Assembly: GCF_000333955.1 (NCBI RefSeq)
Contig: NZ_CAPS01000005.1
Span: 60,117 to 124,116 of the forward strand
Source of the DNA: Rhodococcus sp. AW25M09
GTDB taxonomy: Bacteria > Actinomycetota > Actinomycetes > Mycobacteriales > Mycobacteriaceae
Length of the DNA: 64,000 nt
Direction: 5' to 3'
Part shown: one piece after another, positions 38,091 through 48,600 of the stretch
How positions within the stretch are numbered: position 1 is the first letter of the stretch
Layout: every line of letters starts with the position of its first letter
Made by a program: the position numbers and the translations under genes
Notes under the pieces: model-generated
What the model was told of the DNA's origin: nothing
The model's input: only the letters and a program-made list of their open reading frames with translations
Database searches by the model: none

Positions 38091-39340
38091 CAGATGCCAT
38101 CGCGTTCGATGGGGCAGGTCATGCAACGCGCACCGCCGCGGCCTCGGCCGAGTTCGTTGCCCGCGATTCCGATGACGTCGATCCCGTTGTCGCGCAACAT
38201 GGTGTTGGTGATCGTGTTGCGCTCGTAACCGACGACGATGCCGGGTGAGACGGCGAGGAAATTGTTGGCGTCGTCCCACTGCTCACGCTCTGCGGCTCGC
38301 GGACTCTCGTCGGCCGACAGGACAGTCAGCTTGTCCAGGTCGAGCAGTTCCGTGATCACCCTGAACAGATTCTCGCGTTGCTGAACGTGCAGTCCACCGG
38401 TGTCGTGCTCGATCACCTCTTCCGGGTCCCTCGCCGTGATCACCCACGGTCGCAGTGATGCCGGATCGAGGTACGGATAGCGGATGAAGGTGCCGTGATC
38501 GAGCATCGTCAGCACGGTGTCGAGGTGCATGAACGCGTGCGACTTGGGGAGCTGGACTGCGATGACCGAGGACGCCTGTCCGGTACGGAACAATTCCCTT
38601 GCCACGATTTCCACACCCATGGGCGTGGTCCGCTCGCCCATCCCGATCAGTACGACCCCGTGTCCGAGGACGTGGATATCGCCGCCTTCGAGAGTGGCCG
38701 GCTGATGCGAGTCGTCGTCGTCCCCGTAGTAGATCGGAAAGGTTTCCGCAGTGAAGAGCGGGTGAAACTTGTATACCGCTCGCGCATGCAAGGATTCGCG
38801 TTGACGGGCCGGCTTTGCCATGGGGTTGATGGTGACTCCGCCGTAGATCCACGCCGAATTATCCCGGGGGAAAAGGGCATTGGGCAGCGGAGGCAGCACG
38901 AACTGGTCGAGCCCCAGGGTGTCGAAGCGCAGGCTACCGACACGCAGGGGCGAGAGGTCTGCCCTGGTGACCCCTCCGACCAACAGCGAGGCGAGCGTCG
39001 CCGCGTCGCTCTGCTCGGCCAGCCTTCGCAGGGGTCCGGCAAGGGTGGGGCCGACCGACTCGTCGGTGCAAGTGCGATCGAGGACGAACGCGCGCGCTTC
39101 CTCGTTACCGAGGGTCTCGGTCAGCAGAGTGTCGAAATGGTGCACTCGTACACCGTGTGCACGAAGCGTCGCGGTGAATGCGTCGTGCTCCTGGTGCGCC
39201 TTCTCGGCCCACAGCACATCGTCGAAGAGCAACTCGTCGCAGTTACCCGGGGTGAGACGAGACAGTTCGAGGCCGGGTCGGTGGACGATGGCCTGGCGCA
39301 GATGACCGACTTCGGATCGAACTCCGAGCGAACGACTCAC
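38090..39340 (-). CDS. arcA: Arginine deiminase
   Basis: 416 aa from GTG 39340, preceded by [17 protein letters not shown] (guanidinium binding), [12 protein letters not shown] (catalytic His) and [10 protein letters not shown] near the C terminus (nucleophilic Cys) define the family. It makes citrulline and ammonia from arginine. A DosR-like box lies about 95-110 bases upstream (39434-39447), so the arcABC run probably has its own hypoxia-responsive promoter besides read-through from the ATPase gene. Confidence 0.96.
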   Translation of the reverse strand: MSRSLGVRSEVGHLRQAIVHRPGLELSRLTPGNCDELLFDDVLWAEKAHQEHDAFTATLRAHGVRVHHFDTLLTETLGNEEARAFVLDRTCTDESVGPTLAGPLRRLAEQSDAATLASLLVGGVTRADLSPLRVGSLRFDTLGLDQFVLPPLPNALFPRDNSAWIYGGVTINPMAKPARQRESLHARAVYKFHPLFTAETFPIYYGDDDDSHQPATLEGGDIHVLGHGVVLIGMGERTTPMGVEIVARELFRTGQASSVIAVQLPKSHAFMHLDTVLTMLDHGTFIRYPYLDPASLRPWVITARDPEEVIEHDTGGLHVQQRENLFRVITELLDLDKLTVLSADESPRAAEREQWDDANNFLAVSPGIVVGYERNTITNTMLRDNGIDVIGIAGNELGRGRGGARCMTCPIERDGI

Positions 39341-39433
39341 GGCGGTCTCCTTCTGATCGATGTGTGATGACGCGAACGAGATTGCGAAACTTCGGTGCCA
39401 GGCAATCCTCGTTCGATGGGCCGGACGCGAACA

Positions 39434-39447
39434 GGGCACAACGTCCC
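39434..39447. promoter_or_regulatory. DosR-like box upstream of arcA
   Basis: The minus strand reads GGGACGTTGTGCCC, 13 of 14 identical to the box at 59579-59592 (GGGACCTTGTGCCC). It overlaps the stop codon of the P-type ATPase gene and lies about 94 bases from the arcA start. Confidence 0.65.
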
Positions 39448-42242
39448 TACACCGGACGCGGAGGTCCCTGCCCGGCAACGACCTCGCCGACCGATTTCGA
39501 CGTGACGGTGCTGCGCTCGGTGTGGCGGCGACGAATCGAACGCACGCCTTCGTCGATTCCCCAGATGATGAACGGGAAGGGCACGAGGACGACGAGTTGA
39601 GCGGGACCGAGCGCTGCAGTTCCGAAGATGTACTGCAGCGGCGGAGCGTAGATCACCGCAGCAGTGAAGGCGAGCTCGAACGCGATGCCCCACAGCAGTG
39701 GCCTGTTGCTCAGTAGCCCGATCGACCGTAGCGACGCACGACCGGTGCGTGCCGCGAAGGCAACGCCGATCTGACAGGCGACAATTCCCGCAAACGTCAT
39801 GGTTGTGGCCTGCATGTATGCGTGATGCAAGGGGTCTCCGACACCGGTCGGATCTCCGAAAGTCCACCCCGCGCGGTGCAACGTGAACGCAAACCCCATC
39901 ATCACCAGTACCGCAGAAGGTGCTCCGAGGATCAGCCACGCGCGAAAGAGTAGGGCACGATCGATGATGGGCGAGGTCTGTCGCCGTGGACGACGATCCA
40001 TCAGTCCCGGTTCGGCGGGTTCGCGACCCAGCGCCAGTGCTGGCAGGGTCTCGGTGCCGAGATCGATCGCGAGGATCTGCAGCACGGTCAGCGGAAGCGG
40101 AATCGCACCACCCGATACCGCGAACACCAGGAACGGCACCACTTCGGGCACGGCGTGCGCGAAGATGTAGAGGACAAATTTTCGAACGTTGTCGTAGACC
40201 TGACGCCCTGCGCTGACCGCAGTGACGATGGTGGCGAAGTTGTCATCGGTGAGCACCACGGTCGCCGCCTCGCGGGCCACATCGGTTCCCGAGCGCCCCA
40301 TGGCTATTCCGATGTCGGCGTGACGCAACGCCGGTGCGTCGTTGACGCCGTCACCGGTCATCGCCACGATCTCACCGGCCGACCGAAGTGCCTGTGCAAT
40401 GCGCAATTTGGCCTCGGGAGATGATCTGGCAAAGACGATCTCGTCGTCCCCGGACAGAATGGCCGTCAGTTCACGGTCGGTCGCGTTGTCCAGCGCACCG
40501 CCGTCGACGATCCTGCCTGCAGCAGTACCGATACCGACCTGACGGGCAATGGTCGACGCCGTCAAACCGTTGTCACCGGTGACCACATGGATGCGGATTC
40601 CTGCGCGGTGCGCATCACGAACGGCATCCGCGACGCCATCGCGCACCGGGTCAGCCATGGCAACGAGCCCGACGATGCCCAGTCCGGTTTCGGCGTCCTC
40701 GCGTCGCGTCGGCACCTCCTGACCCGTCTCGATTGCCCGCTCGGCGACGGCGAGGACACGCAGACCCTGGCGGGCATAACGATCGAGCGAATCGGAGAAT
40801 GCCTGTCGCAGAAAGTCATCGAGAGGAACCGGAACACCGTCACCACCGCCGAGGTGCGTGCACAATGGCAGCACGGTCTCGAGCGCGCCCTTGGTATGAA
40901 TCACCGGGCCGTCAGGACCGGTGTCGACGGTCGTCATCCTCTTCAGGTGTGAGTCGAAGCCGAACGCTTCGATCCGATTCGCGGCGCGCTGATCCGGGGA
41001 CACATCGACTCCGAGGACCGCCGCGAGATTCAGCAGAGCGATCTCGGTGGGATCACCCAGCGGCGATGCCCTGACTCCGGTTGCACGTTCGGCGGTGGTA
41101 CATGCCGCTCCGGATGTCACCAGCATTACTGCGCCCGCATTTCGCTGTGCAACATTTGGATTCACTGGACCACTCGGCAACCAGAGCTGGGTGACCTGCA
41201 TTCTGTTCTCGGTGAGAGTTCCGGTCTTGTCGGTGCAGATCACGGTCACCGACCCCAACGTCTCGACGGCCGACAGACGTTTGACCACGGCACCCCTGGC
41301 CGCGAGCTGCCTGACACCGGCAGCCAGTGCGAGCGTGATCGTGGGCAGCAGGCCTTCGGGCACGTTCGCGACGATCAAACCGATCGAGAAACTGATGGCC
41401 GCTGCCCAACCCAGCCCAGCGACCAACCCGATCGGCAGAAACGCAGCACCCACCGCCACCGCTACGACGGCGATGATCAAGGTCGCGTGTGTGACCTGGC
41501 GTTCGAGGGGACTCTTGCCGGTGGAGGGCCGTTGCGACAAGGACGCGATGCGACCGAGTTCGGTGTGCATGCCGGTGCGCGTAGCCACCACGCGCGCGTC
41601 TCCCCCGACGCAGGTGGTGCCACTGAATACCAGATCGGAGGCCTCGAGTCGCGGCACTCCCACGTCGCCGGCATCGGTGGATCTCTGGACCGGCATGGAC
41701 TCGCCCGTCAACGCGGACAGGTCCACGGTCAATTCCCCATCGATGATTCTTCCGTCGGCGCTGATCTTGTCGCCTTCCGACACGACCAGCAGGTCACCGG
41801 GCACCACCTGGGCGGCAGCGATCTCCCACTGGACACCTCCCCGAATTACTCGGGCGGCGGCGGGTAAGAACTTCGACAGTGCCTCCACAGCCTTCTCGGC
41901 CTGCATCTCCTGCACGAAAGCGAAAGCCGCATTCAGCACGATCACTGCGACGACGGCGTAGGAGAGCGCGTGTGTTCCGCCGATCCACGCCAATACCGCA
42001 GCCAACGCCAATAGCACCGCGAGCGGTTGGGTGAACTGAGTCAGTAGCTCTTTCGGCCATCGACGCTCATGACTCCTGGTGAGTACGTTGGGTCCGTAGG
42101 TCGACAATCGACGCACACCTTCGGCGTCGTCGAGCCCCTGTTCACCGGTCCTGAGGTCCCTGAAAAGCTCCGCGACAGATCTGTTCGCGTCGTCGTCCGG
42201 CGCCTCTTCTGTGTGATGACGGTCGAGCCGGACGGAGTTCAT
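39447..42242 (-). CDS. ctpF: P-type cation-transporting ATPase, CtpF-like
   Basis: 931 aa. An N-terminal cation-ATPase domain, ALTGESMPV (actuator TGES), [17 protein letters not shown] (ion-site helix 4), [10 protein letters not shown] (phosphorylated Asp) and [11 protein letters not shown] (hinge) are in the expected order, with about ten membrane helices. The [13 protein letters not shown] form is that of type II ATPases such as mycobacterial CtpF, a DosR-regulon calcium/alkali-cation pump. The ion is not certain. The start overlaps the stop of the amino-acid antiporter gene (ATGA). Confidence 0.92.
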   Translation of the reverse strand: MNSVRLDRHHTEEAPDDDANRSVAELFRDLRTGEQGLDDAEGVRRLSTYGPNVLTRSHERRWPKELLTQFTQPLAVLLALAAVLAWIGGTHALSYAVVAVIVLNAAFAFVQEMQAEKAVEALSKFLPAAARVIRGGVQWEIAAAQVVPGDLLVVSEGDKISADGRIIDGELTVDLSALTGESMPVQRSTDAGDVGVPRLEASDLVFSGTTCVGGDARVVATRTGMHTELGRIASLSQRPSTGKSPLERQVTHATLIIAVVAVAVGAAFLPIGLVAGLGWAAAISFSIGLIVANVPEGLLPTITLALAAGVRQLAARGAVVKRLSAVETLGSVTVICTDKTGTLTENRMQVTQLWLPSGPVNPNVAQRNAGAVMLVTSGAACTTAERATGVRASPLGDPTEIALLNLAAVLGVDVSPDQRAANRIEAFGFDSHLKRMTTVDTGPDGPVIHTKGALETVLPLCTHLGGGDGVPVPLDDFLRQAFSDSLDRYARQGLRVLAVAERAIETGQEVPTRREDAETGLGIVGLVAMADPVRDGVADAVRDAHRAGIRIHVVTGDNGLTASTIARQVGIGTAAGRIVDGGALDNATDRELTAILSGDDEIVFARSSPEAKLRIAQALRSAGEIVAMTGDGVNDAPALRHADIGIAMGRSGTDVAREAATVVLTDDNFATIVTAVSAGRQVYDNVRKFVLYIFAHAVPEVVPFLVFAVSGGAIPLPLTVLQILAIDLGTETLPALALGREPAEPGLMDRRPRRQTSPIIDRALLFRAWLILGAPSAVLVMMGFAFTLHRAGWTFGDPTGVGDPLHHAYMQATTMTFAGIVACQIGVAFAARTGRASLRSIGLLSNRPLLWGIAFELAFTAAVIYAPPLQYIFGTAALGPAQLVVLVPFPFIIWGIDEGVRSIRRRHTERSTVTSKSVGEVVAGQGPPRPV

Positions 42243-43615
42243 CGCGCGACCGGTAGCTCGCCGTACTCCTTACGGCCCACCTTCAGCCAGATGTACACCG
42301 GCACTCCCAGCAGGAGGCAGAACACCCCGTAGTAGACGGCCTGATATCCACTGCCTGCCAGCGCCCAGAAAGAGAAGACCAATGCCACAGCAGAAACGCC
42401 ACAGTCACGCACGAGATGGGGCCATACGGTGGCCCGTCCTCGGGTCAGCAGCCAGTAGAGCTGCGCCGCGGCGCTGAACAGGTACGGAACGACGGCGGTG
42501 AACACCGACAGCAGCACCAAGGTGGTGAACACCTTCTCGAAGCTGGTGTAACTGACGACGGTCAAGGCCGAGGCAAGCACGGTTGCACTGATGATGCCGA
42601 ATACCGGAATCCCCCTGCGCGTCTTGCCGAACACCGTGGGAAACAATCGGTCTTTCGCAGCGGCCATGGGCATTTCGCCGACGATCAGGGTCCAGCCGAT
42701 CAAAGCGCCGAGCCCGGAGACCACGGCCGCGATCGCTACCGTGTTGCCGGCCCAGTTGCCGCCGAAGATGGCATTGGCCGAGTCCGTGAACGGCGCGGTC
42801 GACAGTTGCAGGGTCGCGTTGGGGACGGTCCCGAACACGGTCACCGTGCCGAGGATGTAGACCACCGCACAGCCCAGGGTACCGAGAACCGTTGCGCGTG
42901 CGACGTTTCGCTCCGGATCTCGCACTCTTCCGGCCACCACCGAGGCGGTCTCGATACCGAGATAGCTGAACAACGCGATGGCGGAGGCCGCCGAGATGGC
43001 CCCGGCCACCGATGTTCCGCTGGCATTGAACGCGCCGAAGTTCGCCGACTTCACGAACAGCAGGCCGACGGTGGCCATGAACAGTAGCGGGACGAATTTC
43101 ATTATGGTGGAGACGATCTGGGTGATCGCCATGTTCCGTATCCCAGACAGGTTGACCACAGCCGGAATCCACAGGCCCGCCAGCGCAATGGCAATCGACC
43201 AGAGCTTCGCGTGGTCGGTGTTGACGAAGACTTCGACGTAACCGACCCAGGCCACGACAATTGCAGCATTACCCGCCCAGGCAGTGATCCAATACGACCA
43301 CGCATTCAGAAATCCACCGAAGTCACCGAATGCATCGCGTGCGTACACGTAGGGCCCTCCGGAGCCCGGTACCCGCTTGGACAACGCGCCGAACGTCAAA
43401 GCCAAGCCGATCGCGCCGATGGTGACGAACACGAAGGCCACCAGGCTGATCGGACCGTAGACCGCGAGCGCGGAGGGCAGCGCGAATACACCCGTTCCGA
43501 TGACCGAACCGATGACGAGTGCGGTTGCCGTCGGAAGTCCGAACCGTCGATCGTCCGAGCCGGTCGAGGCCTTCGAAGGTCCGGCGCTCGGGGGTGCGTT
43601 CATGTCGGTGGTCAT
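42239..43615 (-). CDS. APC/APA-family amino-acid antiporter, putative arginine:ornithine exchanger
   Basis: 458 aa from ATG 43615, overlapping the DUF5994 stop as ATGA. About twelve helices; the first contains VIGSVIGTGVFALPSALA, typical of the basic amino-acid/polyamine antiporter family. SGGPYVYARDAFGDFGGFLN is the family's helix 3 element. Because arcA, arcB and arcC follow on the same strand, an ArcD-like arginine:ornithine exchange role is the best guess; sequence alone does not prove it. Confidence 0.82.
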   Translation of the reverse strand: MTTDMNAPPSAGPSKASTGSDDRRFGLPTATALVIGSVIGTGVFALPSALAVYGPISLVAFVFVTIGAIGLALTFGALSKRVPGSGGPYVYARDAFGDFGGFLNAWSYWITAWAGNAAIVVAWVGYVEVFVNTDHAKLWSIAIALAGLWIPAVVNLSGIRNMAITQIVSTIMKFVPLLFMATVGLLFVKSANFGAFNASGTSVAGAISAASAIALFSYLGIETASVVAGRVRDPERNVARATVLGTLGCAVVYILGTVTVFGTVPNATLQLSTAPFTDSANAIFGGNWAGNTVAIAAVVSGLGALIGWTLIVGEMPMAAAKDRLFPTVFGKTRRGIPVFGIISATVLASALTVVSYTSFEKVFTTLVLLSVFTAVVPYLFSAAAQLYWLLTRGRATVWPHLVRDCGVSAVALVFSFWALAGSGYQAVYYGVFCLLLGVPVYIWLKVGRKEYGELPVAR

Positions 43616-44169
43616 TGGATATCCTCGAACTCCGAGGACAGAGCTGCGCCGCCCTCGGACTCCCATCGATTCCCCGACACGATCGGATCGGTGAACGGCG
43701 GAACGTCGGTCAAGGTCAACCCCAACAACTGCTCCACCGTCTCGGCATTTCCACGCTCACCGGCACTGTGCAGAACTACCTGCGCCGCAGGCTCACTCAT
43801 CATCGGCGGGACCACGACGAGCACCACACGGTCACCATCGACGGTGAGCGCACCCAACGTGTGTGGTGGCTGGTACCGATACCCGTCCAAGTGAGTAGTC
43901 CGCCCGGCCACGGCGATGCGCCTGGGCGCAGTCCGCCATTCGTCGAGGCAGTACAGGACTCGATCGATCGGGCCGAGGCGTTGCGTCAACGCTTCGATGA
44001 GCTCGGGGCCCTCGTAGTCGAGGTCGTCACTGAACGACAGCCACGCACCGTCGACCTCCCCGACGGGCCTGACCCCGGAGATCGGCGGCGTCAGTGTCAG
44101 ACGCCGATCGAGATCGGAGGGCAAGGAACGGCTTACCTGATCGGCTGCAGTCTGAGTGCTGTTCGGCAT
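43612..44169 (-). CDS. DUF5994-like protein
   Basis: 185 aa. Soluble, with no signal peptide. The N-terminal segment RLTLTPPISGVRPVGEVDGA and the central LDGYRYQPPHTLGALTVDG resemble the DUF5994 family of actinobacteria, which has no known function. First gene of the run leading to the antiporter, ATPase and arc genes, with DosR-like boxes in the region upstream. Confidence 0.75.
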   Translation of the reverse strand: MPNSTQTAADQVSRSLPSDLDRRLTLTPPISGVRPVGEVDGAWLSFSDDLDYEGPELIEALTQRLGPIDRVLYCLDEWRTAPRRIAVAGRTTHLDGYRYQPPHTLGALTVDGDRVVLVVVPPMMSEPAAQVVLHSAGERGNAETVEQLLGLTLTDVPPFTDPIVSGNRWESEGGAALSSEFEDIQ

Positions 44170-44260
44170 GACAGTCCTTCGGTTCGGGAAATTCAGCGTC
44201 CAGTCGCACGCTATCGACCTGCGGATTCTGGACGGAAGGGTCCGAGGTACCCGATCGGTA

Positions 44261-44344
44261 GGGACTGTCGGCAGACAACACCCGGCCGGTGATCAGGACC
44301 ATCGTGGTGACCACCTTCGGCGACCTACATGGGTCCTAAGTCCC
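44261..44344. promoter_or_regulatory. Divergent promoter region with DosR-like boxes
   Basis: GGGTCCTAAGTCCC (44331-44344) matches 12 of 14 bases of the mycobacterial DosR core GGGACTWWAGTCCC. A second, weaker site is GGGACTGTCGGCAG (44261-44274). They lie 74-92 bases from the two divergent starts (44169 minus, 44419 plus), so each transcription unit may have its own site. Confidence 0.7.
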
Positions 44345-44418
44345 TGTTTCCGGGGCGTGCCACCGGGGAGAGTCATCGTCAGTGATGTTCACGTGCAACC
44401 ACCGACAGGATCACCCGC

Positions 44419-44682
44419 ATGACGCTTTCCCTCACAGTCGCTTTCGCTGTAGCAGTGCTGTCGTGCGCCGTGATGCGGTCCCGTGTTCCAACTCCAGCAT
44501 GGGCGAGAGCGCGCACCATCGCCGGTCCCGACACGTTGGAGGAGTTGTTCGCCGCTCGTTACGCACGCGGCGATATCGACCGAGCCCAGTACACCCGGTC
44601 CGTGGATCTACTTGCCGCACAGCTGCATTTTTCGACCGCCCCTGCCATCTCGAGGAAGAAGAACCCATCATGCGCATCCTGA
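44419..44682 (+). CDS. Small membrane-anchored SHOCT-domain protein
   Basis: 87 aa. A hydrophobic N terminus (MTLSLTVAFAVAVLSCAVM) is followed by a SHOCT motif (DTLEELFAARYARGDIDRAQ, residues about 39-58), a short oligomerisation domain. It overlaps the flavodoxin gene by 13 bases and is first in a run with flavodoxin, slipin and USP genes. Confidence 0.8.
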   Translation: MTLSLTVAFAVAVLSCAVMRSRVPTPAWARARTIAGPDTLEELFAARYARGDIDRAQYTRSVDLLAAQLHFSTAPAISRKKNPSCAS

Positions 44683-45197
44683 TCGCGACGGCAAGCCGAC
44701 ATGGTTCCACCCGTGAGATCGGGCAATGGCTGGGTTCAGAGATCTCCGCGAGGCTGGCGGACACCGCCTCGTCGGACACCGCCTCACCGGACACGGTCGA
44801 CGTCCGTGACGCCGCCGATGTGGACAACATCGCCGAGTACGACGCTGTCGTCATCGGAAGTGCCGTGTACATGGGCCGCTGGCTCGGTGACGCCCGGTCA
44901 CTGGTCGACCGTGAGCAGTCCGAACTCGAGACTCGGCCGGTGTGGTTGTTCTCCAGCGGACCGATCGGCGGCAGCACTCCATCGGCGACGAAGTCGAAAT
45001 GGAGCGAGGCATCCTGGGCTGTAGAGCACAAGGTGTTCGGCGGCAAGCTCGATCGGTCGACGTTGTCGTTGTTCGAGCGAGCGGTGGTGCGGATGATCAA
45101 CGCCGGCGACGGGGACGACAGATCACGCGCCGAGGTCGACGAATGGGCCGGTGCCATCTGCGGCAACCTCGCTGCCTCCGCATCCGGCCTCCGGTAA
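44670..45197 (+). CDS. Flavodoxin-domain protein
   Basis: 175 aa from ATG 44670 (GAGGAAGAAG upstream). The FMN phosphate loop is [13 protein letters not shown] (residues about 5-17); [11 protein letters not shown] and WLFSSGP are the other flavin-contact loops, as in flavodoxin-like or HemG-type proteins. It probably carries electrons or reduces quinones at low potential. A paralogue lies at 54733-55233. Confidence 0.87.
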   Translation: MRILIATASRHGSTREIGQWLGSEISARLADTASSDTASPDTVDVRDAADVDNIAEYDAVVIGSAVYMGRWLGDARSLVDREQSELETRPVWLFSSGPIGGSTPSATKSKWSEASWAVEHKVFGGKLDRSTLSLFERAVVRMINAGDGDDRSRAEVDEWAGAICGNLAASASGLR

Positions 45198-45246
45198 TGG
45201 CTATGACCGACAATTCCTCTGTTCCTCAACCTCTCTGGAAGTAATC

Positions 45247-46092
45247 ATGAACATTGCTATGACAGTCCTCGTGGCCATCGTCGTCGTCGTCGTGCTCGTA
45301 CTCGTCGCATCGATTCGTGTTGTCAAGCAGTACGAGCAAGGCGTCCTGTTCCGACTCGGACGCGTTGTCGGAGTGCGAGACCCGGGACTACACCTACTCA
45401 TCCCGATGGTCGACGTGCTACACCGAGTATCACTGCGCATCATCACCAAACCCATTCAGTCTCAGGGGATCATCACCCGGGACAACGTCAGCATCGATGT
45501 GTCGGCCGTCGCCTATTTCCGGGTGATCGACGCGACGAAGTCGGTCGTAGCCATCGAGGACTTCTACGCGGCCATCGACCAGATCGCGCAGACCACGTTG
45601 CGCAAGGTCGTCGGACAACACACATTGGACGAAACACTTTCCGAGACCGACCGAATCAATCTCGACATCCGCGAGATCCTCGACGTCTCGACGGTCGATT
45701 GGGGCGTCGAAGTCACTCTGGTCGAGCTCAAGGACATTCAGCTTCCCGACAGCATGAAGCGGGCCATGGCTCGTCAGGCAGAAGCCGAACGCGAAAAGCG
45801 GGCCAAGATCATCAACGCTCAAGGTGAGTCTCTGGCCGCAGCCGCATTGGGAGATGCATCGGACATCATGATGGCGCACCCGCTCGCGCTCCAGCTGCGG
45901 AACCTGCAGAGCCTCGTGGAGATCGGCGTCGACAAGAACACCACCGTCGTCTTTCCCGCGCCCCTGATGAGCACGATCGGCGAACTCGGAACGTTCCTTT
46001 CTCGGGAAGCTGCCGCGGCGCAACCACTGATACCGGACACCTTCGCGGCGCCATTGGTGCCCGATTCGGTCCGACCCAGCTCTGCGGTCTGA
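45247..46092 (+). CDS. Slipin (SPFH/stomatin family) membrane protein
   Basis: 281 aa. An N-terminal membrane helix (residues about 5-22) precedes the SPFH/band-7 domain ([20 protein letters not shown], then [12 protein letters not shown]) and a coiled-coil with [18 protein letters not shown]. Slipins scaffold membrane microdomains and often pair with a NfeD protease-like partner, which is missing here. It follows the flavodoxin gene by 49 bases. Confidence 0.9.
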   Translation: MNIAMTVLVAIVVVVVLVLVASIRVVKQYEQGVLFRLGRVVGVRDPGLHLLIPMVDVLHRVSLRIITKPIQSQGIITRDNVSIDVSAVAYFRVIDATKSVVAIEDFYAAIDQIAQTTLRKVVGQHTLDETLSETDRINLDIREILDVSTVDWGVEVTLVELKDIQLPDSMKRAMARQAEAEREKRAKIINAQGESLAAAALGDASDIMMAHPLALQLRNLQSLVEIGVDKNTTVVFPAPLMSTIGELGTFLSREAAAAQPLIPDTFAAPLVPDSVRPSSAV

Positions 46093-46129
46093 CCCAAACA
46101 CAACGACAAGCGAATGGAAACGGAAGATC

Positions 46130-46573
46130 ATGACCAATGACACAGCAGCTGCGAAGCGAATCGTGGTGGGAGTGGACGGCTCCCCGTGCTCGATTCTTGC
46201 GCTGCAGCGCGCACGCCCCATCGCCGATGCCTCACAGTGGGAAATCGACGCGGTGGCCGCGTGGCAGTACCCGTCGTACCTCGGAGCCGGCATAGTCGGT
46301 GAGCTGCACCCCGATGACGACGCCAGAAAGTTCCTGCACGACGCCGTCGAGGCAGCGTTCGGAAGCGATCGACCGGAAGGTCTCGAAGAGATTGTGACAC
46401 ATGGATATCCGTCGCAGGTTCTGATCGAGGCCAGCGCCGAGGCCGAGATGCTCGTCGTCGGCAGCCGAGGCCATGGAGGATTCGTCGGTTTGTTGTTGGG
46501 ATCGGTCAGTGGCCAATGCGCCGAGCACGCGCAGTGCCCGGTTCTCGTCGTTCATTCCGGGGATCATCATTAG
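46130..46573 (+). CDS. Single-domain universal stress protein
   Basis: 147 aa. One USP domain (IVVGVDGSPCSILALQRARP) with the canonical ATP motif GSRGHGGFVGLLLGSVSGQC near residues 116-135. All other intact USPs in the window are double. It follows the slipin gene by 37 bases and is likely in the same operon. Confidence 0.9.
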   Translation: MTNDTAAAKRIVVGVDGSPCSILALQRARPIADASQWEIDAVAAWQYPSYLGAGIVGELHPDDDARKFLHDAVEAAFGSDRPEGLEEIVTHGYPSQVLIEASAEAEMLVVGSRGHGGFVGLLLGSVSGQCAEHAQCPVLVVHSGDHH

Positions 46574-46610
46574 CGGGCCCGCGGGGCCCACACCGTCGCA
46601 CATCGCCACG

Positions 46611-47009
46611 GTGGCCGTGGCCTCGGCTCTGATCCGGGTGCGGGAACTGGACCGATCGATCGACTTCTACTGCTCGGTATTCGAGTTCACCGTTTCGATC
46701 CGAGAGCAGGATGCAGCATTGTTGTTGGCCCGAAACGGCTTTCAGATATATCTCCACGCAGACCCCCTCTCGGTGGAGCGACCGATCACAGCTCTGGGAG
46801 TCAGTGAAATCATGTGGTCTGCCCAACGTGCTCAGTCGCTGAACGAGATCGGCGTTCGACTGCGCAAGCACTACCCGGCCACCTACATCCACACAGCCGA
46901 CGAGATCAGCTATGTGGATGGGTGCGACCCGGACGGAAACAGGGTCCTGGTGGCGTATCCCAGCCCATTGCAGTTGCCGCGCAGCGTCATTGCGCATCGT
47001 TTCCGCTGA
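46611..47009 (+). CDS. Glyoxalase/VOC-superfamily protein
   Basis: About 132 aa if it starts at GTG 46611; there is no good ATG and the start is uncertain. ALIRVRELDRSIDFYCSVFE and YVDGCDPDGNRVLVAYP are a typical VOC fold beginning and end. Of the usual metal ligands only some are recognisable, so the enzyme activity is unknown. It directly follows the USP gene and ends 21 bases from the convergent ANTAR gene. Confidence 0.7.
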   Translation: MAVASALIRVRELDRSIDFYCSVFEFTVSIREQDAALLLARNGFQIYLHADPLSVERPITALGVSEIMWSAQRAQSLNEIGVRLRKHYPATYIHTADEISYVDGCDPDGNRVLVAYPSPLQLPRSVIAHRFR

Positions 47010-47030
47010 GTCACGATATCTGGACGTCCG

Positions 47031-47630
47031 TCACGGCCCCTGCGGTGGAAACCAGCCACGAGCATCCCGCAGGGTGCGACGGGCGACTTCGGCTGTCGGT
47101 GTTCCCGATTGTGCTGCCAACCTGTGCAACTCGGCACGGCCTTCTGTGGCGCTGCGCCCACCCGCGATGAGCACTCCGATCGCCTGATTGACCTCGCTCA
47201 CAGCGGCGAGGGCGTGACTGCCGTACACGGGCAATCCTGCCTCACCGTCGATGCGCAGGTGTCTGTCGAGGACTGCTGCATCACCGTCGAGCCCGAGCGA
47301 ATAGCTCACGTCGGCCGCGAAGTCCACGAGAGCGCCTGCAGTGCCGGACAGAATGAGCAGATACTTCTCGCTGCCGGTGCTGCGCGGGTCGGCGAGGGTG
47401 AGCCTGAGCGACGATGCCGGCAACCGGTCGGCACTGCCACCCGTCGACGCAGAGACCTCGAAATATTCGCCGTCGACAATGACGGTGAGAGAGATCGAGA
47501 CCACGGCCGAGACGGCGGCGTCGATGTCGGCGGACAGCCTGTCGACCAGTTGTGCGAGGTCGACGGTGGAGCTGTCCAGTGCTGTGGTCAAACGCGCCAG
47601 ATCGGCGAGCAGACGTGGCTGTAGTTTCAT
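47031..47630 (-). CDS. ANTAR-domain protein (putative RNA-binding antiterminator)
   Basis: 199 aa from ATG 47630. The N-terminal sensor-like part (about 1-135) is not clearly assigned. The C-terminal ANTAR domain is clear: VNQAIGVLIAGGRSATEGRA followed by a second amphipathic helix. ANTAR proteins bind paired RNA hairpins to prevent termination. No receiver domain is present, so signal input is not by phosphorylation. A short hairpin (47683-47700) lies in its leader. Confidence 0.8.
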   Translation of the reverse strand: MKLQPRLLADLARLTTALDSSTVDLAQLVDRLSADIDAAVSAVVSISLTVIVDGEYFEVSASTGGSADRLPASSLRLTLADPRSTGSEKYLLILSGTAGALVDFAADVSYSLGLDGDAAVLDRHLRIDGEAGLPVYGSHALAAVSEVNQAIGVLIAGGRSATEGRAELHRLAAQSGTPTAEVARRTLRDARGWFPPQGP

Positions 47631-47682
47631 CGAGAATCCCGAGCGGCCCGACCGCCTGTTCGGTACTTGCGTAAATCCTGCC

Positions 47683-47700
47683 ACGGTGGGATTCCACCGT
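47683..47700. other. Short perfect hairpin in the leader of the ANTAR gene
   Basis: ACGGTGG-GATT-CCACCGT: seven-base arms with a four-base loop, in the 150-bp gap between the two minus-strand ANTAR genes. It may end the upstream GAF-ANTAR transcript or be a regulatory RNA element. The loop is shorter than the hexaloop of known ANTAR targets. Confidence 0.4.
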
Positions 47701-47780
47701 CCGGTGCAGGTGCGAGGCCAGCGTCGGACTCCGCGGCTCGGATGCACCCGCATGTACGACGCTACGCGCTTGTGTACCGT

Positions 47781-48584
47781 TTATGTGCGTCGGCGACGTG
47801 AGCGTGCTGCCTTCATCGCGTCGGCGACCATGGATTGCGCAATCACGGCAATCTTCTTGTGCTCGGCGTGACTGATAGAGCGAAGCTTGTCGTATCCCTC
47901 GGCGTCGCTGCAGCCGGTTCTACTGATCAGTATTCCGATGGCCTGATCGATCACTGCTCGACTGCCCAGTGCTTTCTCCAGCTGCTCGGTGAGTTTCACC
48001 GCGCTGTCCAGCGCTCGCGCATTCTGCACCGAGATCGCCGCGGGAACCGCGAAGAGCTCGCCGAGCTCGGCCGCTCGATCGTCGAAGGCATCGGGTCGAT
48101 GTGCGTAGACGTTCATCGCGCCCAGCACTGTCGACTTCGTCATCAACGGCAGCGACAGCACACTGTGCACACCGAGCCGGCCCACCCGCGGTCCGAAGTC
48201 GGGCCACTGGGGATCGACGTCCAGAGAACCCGACCGTACGGTGATCCCCTCTGCGGCCGCGGTGATGCACGGGCCCTGACCCAATCCGTACTGGATATCG
48301 TCGACCACACCGACGAAGTCGGCGCTGGCGACGATCGTCGCGGGCAGGTCAGGATGCAACAGCGTCAACCCGGCACCGTCGGCACCCGGGATGGCCCGCA
48401 CCGCGAATTCTGCTACATGAGCAAGAGTTTCCTTCAGCGACATGGTGCTCATCGCCAAACGACCGAGCCCGGTGAGGCTGGCCCGGAAGTCGTCGTCGAG
48501 TTCGTCGTTGCCGGGTTGATCCGAGCCGGCGAGACCTGCGACCGGGCTCGCCCGATCGGGGTCACCGGTGTGCCCTGCATTCAT
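47781..48584 (-). CDS. GAF-ANTAR sensor/antiterminator protein
   Basis: 267 aa from ATG 48584. A GAF domain (about residues 45-185; GQGPCITAAAEGITVRSGSL is typical of this actinobacterial GAF group) is followed by an ANTAR domain (SRAVIDQAIGILISRTGCSD). The GAF domain should sense a small ligand, and the ANTAR domain bind RNA. No partner kinase lies nearby. Confidence 0.88.
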   Translation of the reverse strand: MNAGHTGDPDRASPVAGLAGSDQPGNDELDDDFRASLTGLGRLAMSTMSLKETLAHVAEFAVRAIPGADGAGLTLLHPDLPATIVASADFVGVVDDIQYGLGQGPCITAAAEGITVRSGSLDVDPQWPDFGPRVGRLGVHSVLSLPLMTKSTVLGAMNVYAHRPDAFDDRAAELGELFAVPAAISVQNARALDSAVKLTEQLEKALGSRAVIDQAIGILISRTGCSDAEGYDKLRSISHAEHKKIAVIAQSMVADAMKAARSRRRRT

Positions 48585-48600
48585 GCCTGCTCGATTCGTT

